Part shown: positions 63,165 through 64,000 of the stretch, in pieces
How the letters are laid out: every line of letters starts with the position of its first letter
How positions within the stretch are numbered: position 1 is the stretch's first letter
Assembly (NCBI GenBank): GCA_019241635.1
Contig: JAFAWR010000037.1
Location: forward strand, 1-64,000
DNA length: 64,000 nt
Origin: Solirubrobacterales bacterium
Lineage (GTDB): Bacteria; Actinomycetota; Thermoleophilia; Solirubrobacterales; Solirubrobacteraceae
Direction of reading: 5' to 3'
The notes under the pieces: generated by a model
Databases searched by the model: none
The model's input: the letters and a program-made list of their open reading frames with translations, nothing else
What the model was told of the DNA's origin: nothing
Program-made: the position numbers and the translations under genes

Positions 63165-64000
63165 CTCCAGCCTTCGCCTTTAGGAGCTCGGCCAGCACCC
63201 GCGGGGCCAGCCCCATCGCCGTGGTCATCCCGACGCCGGATACGACCTCGACCACTCGCACGCCGGGATAGGGCGCGGTCACCATGAACGGATCGCCGGG
63301 CGCGTAGGGGTAGATGCCCTGCCAGCGCTCGCGAACGTGAAGGGCCTCGGTCCCCAGCAACCTCGACGCCTCGGCGAGTACCAGCCGGTCGAGCCGCTCG
63401 CAGGCGAAAGGCGCGGGCGGGTCACCGTAGTCGTGCGTGTCGCCCACGATCAGGTCCCCGCCGGGGAGCTGAGTGACGATCAGATGAATTCCCGCGGCGA
63501 CCAGCTCCGGATGCTCGGCTTCGATCCGCGCGCGCACTCGCTCGAAGCCGGCCTGGGCGGTGAACGCGGGATAGCGGAGCAGGCTCAGTCCGGTGAGGAG
63601 CGCTGGCAGGTATTGGCGGGCGCCGGGGGCGTTCACGCGCAGCATCTGAAGGCGGCAAAGCGTGAGCCCGTGGCGCTCGGGGCGCAGGTCGGCGGGGAGC
63701 GTCGGATAGCCCGGGCCCGGACAGATGACCGCGATGGGCGCGCGGACGACGAGCCGGTCGGCCTCGATCCGGCCGGGCCCCGCGCCGTGGACGTTCACCC
63801 CCCACAAGATCCGCGCGCCTGGATCCTGCTCGAAGAGCGCGGCGAGCCGCACCACCGCCTGGCGCGGATCGACTCGCACGTCGAGCGTGGCGTGCAGGGC
63901 ACCGCGCAGGCCCGCGGCAGGGATCGGTGCGAGCCTCGAGACCTCGCCCGCGCCGATCAGACGGGCCCCTCGCCGCTCGTCGCGGGCCACGCCTTCGAGC
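63094..64000 (-). CDS. FAD-dependent oxidoreductase, TIGR03364-like (aminophosphonate-associated), N-terminus beyond window
   Basis: GIHLIVTQLPGGDLIVGDTHDYGDPPAPF, RERWQGIYPYAPGDPFMVTAPYPGVRVVEVVSGVGMTTAMGLA; frame open to window edge. Confidence 0.82.
   Translation of the reverse strand, partial: LEGVARDERRGARLIGAGEVSRLAPIPAAGLRGALHATLDVRVDPRQAVVRLAALFEQDPGARILWGVNVHGAGPGRIEADRLVVRAPIAVICPGPGYPTLPADLRPERHGLTLCRLQMLRVNAPGARQYLPALLTGLSLLRYPAFTAQAGFERVRARIEAEHPELVAAGIHLIVTQLPGGDLIVGDTHDYGDPPAPFACERLDRLVLAEASRLLGTEALHVRERWQGIYPYAPGDPFMVTAPYPGVRVVEVVSGVGMTTAMGLAPRVLAELLKAKAGATAPASPVAAPPPSVAARVDCGS

Noticed and set aside
1-64000. CRISPR arrays, rRNA genes, prophage or intact IS elements
   Set aside because: No regularly spaced repeats, rRNA-like sequence, phage structural genes or transposase ORFs were recognised.

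Overview
A ~64 kb high-GC actinobacterial chromosomal window. Codon usage, the paralogous '[11 protein letters not shown]' surface proteins and the 'LAHDQRYCVECG' zinc ribbons suggest Thermoleophilia/Solirubrobacterales; that assignment is inference. Most of the window is tightly packed core or metabolic genes: fpg; a HAD+APH pair; pstS divergent from pstCAB; zinc-ribbon proteins; cyclophilin; a DEAD-box helicase; MFS+MarR; a Dyp peroxidase; a MaoC/FabG4/FadA2 cluster; PDH E1a/E1b/E2 with lipB and lipA; a Tim44-like protein; rhomboid; D-Ala-D-Ala carboxypeptidase; a lone Mo-hydroxylase large subunit; VIT/Fur; a long translationally coupled cassette including fused pabBC; kup; and phnDCE with a GntR regulator and the edge of an FAD aminophosphonate-type oxidase. 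No rRNA, tRNA, CRISPR, prophage or intact IS was found. The most interesting signals outside the CDS are two long imperfect palindromes of ~160-170 bp (10691-10858 and 34443-34610, the latter with an 8-bp flanking direct repeat), a double hairpin with four copies of GCGTCACG (52253-52365), and several operator-like palindromes beside plausible regulators. The most interesting genes are an AbiEi-like/DUF559 predicted nuclease inserted antisense between lipB and lipA, with a perfect 15-bp inverted repeat at its 5' end, and a zinc-ribbon/TM/phosphoesterase protein that appears to have lost its catalytic residues. All calls come from reading the sequence and the supplied translations; no searches were run.
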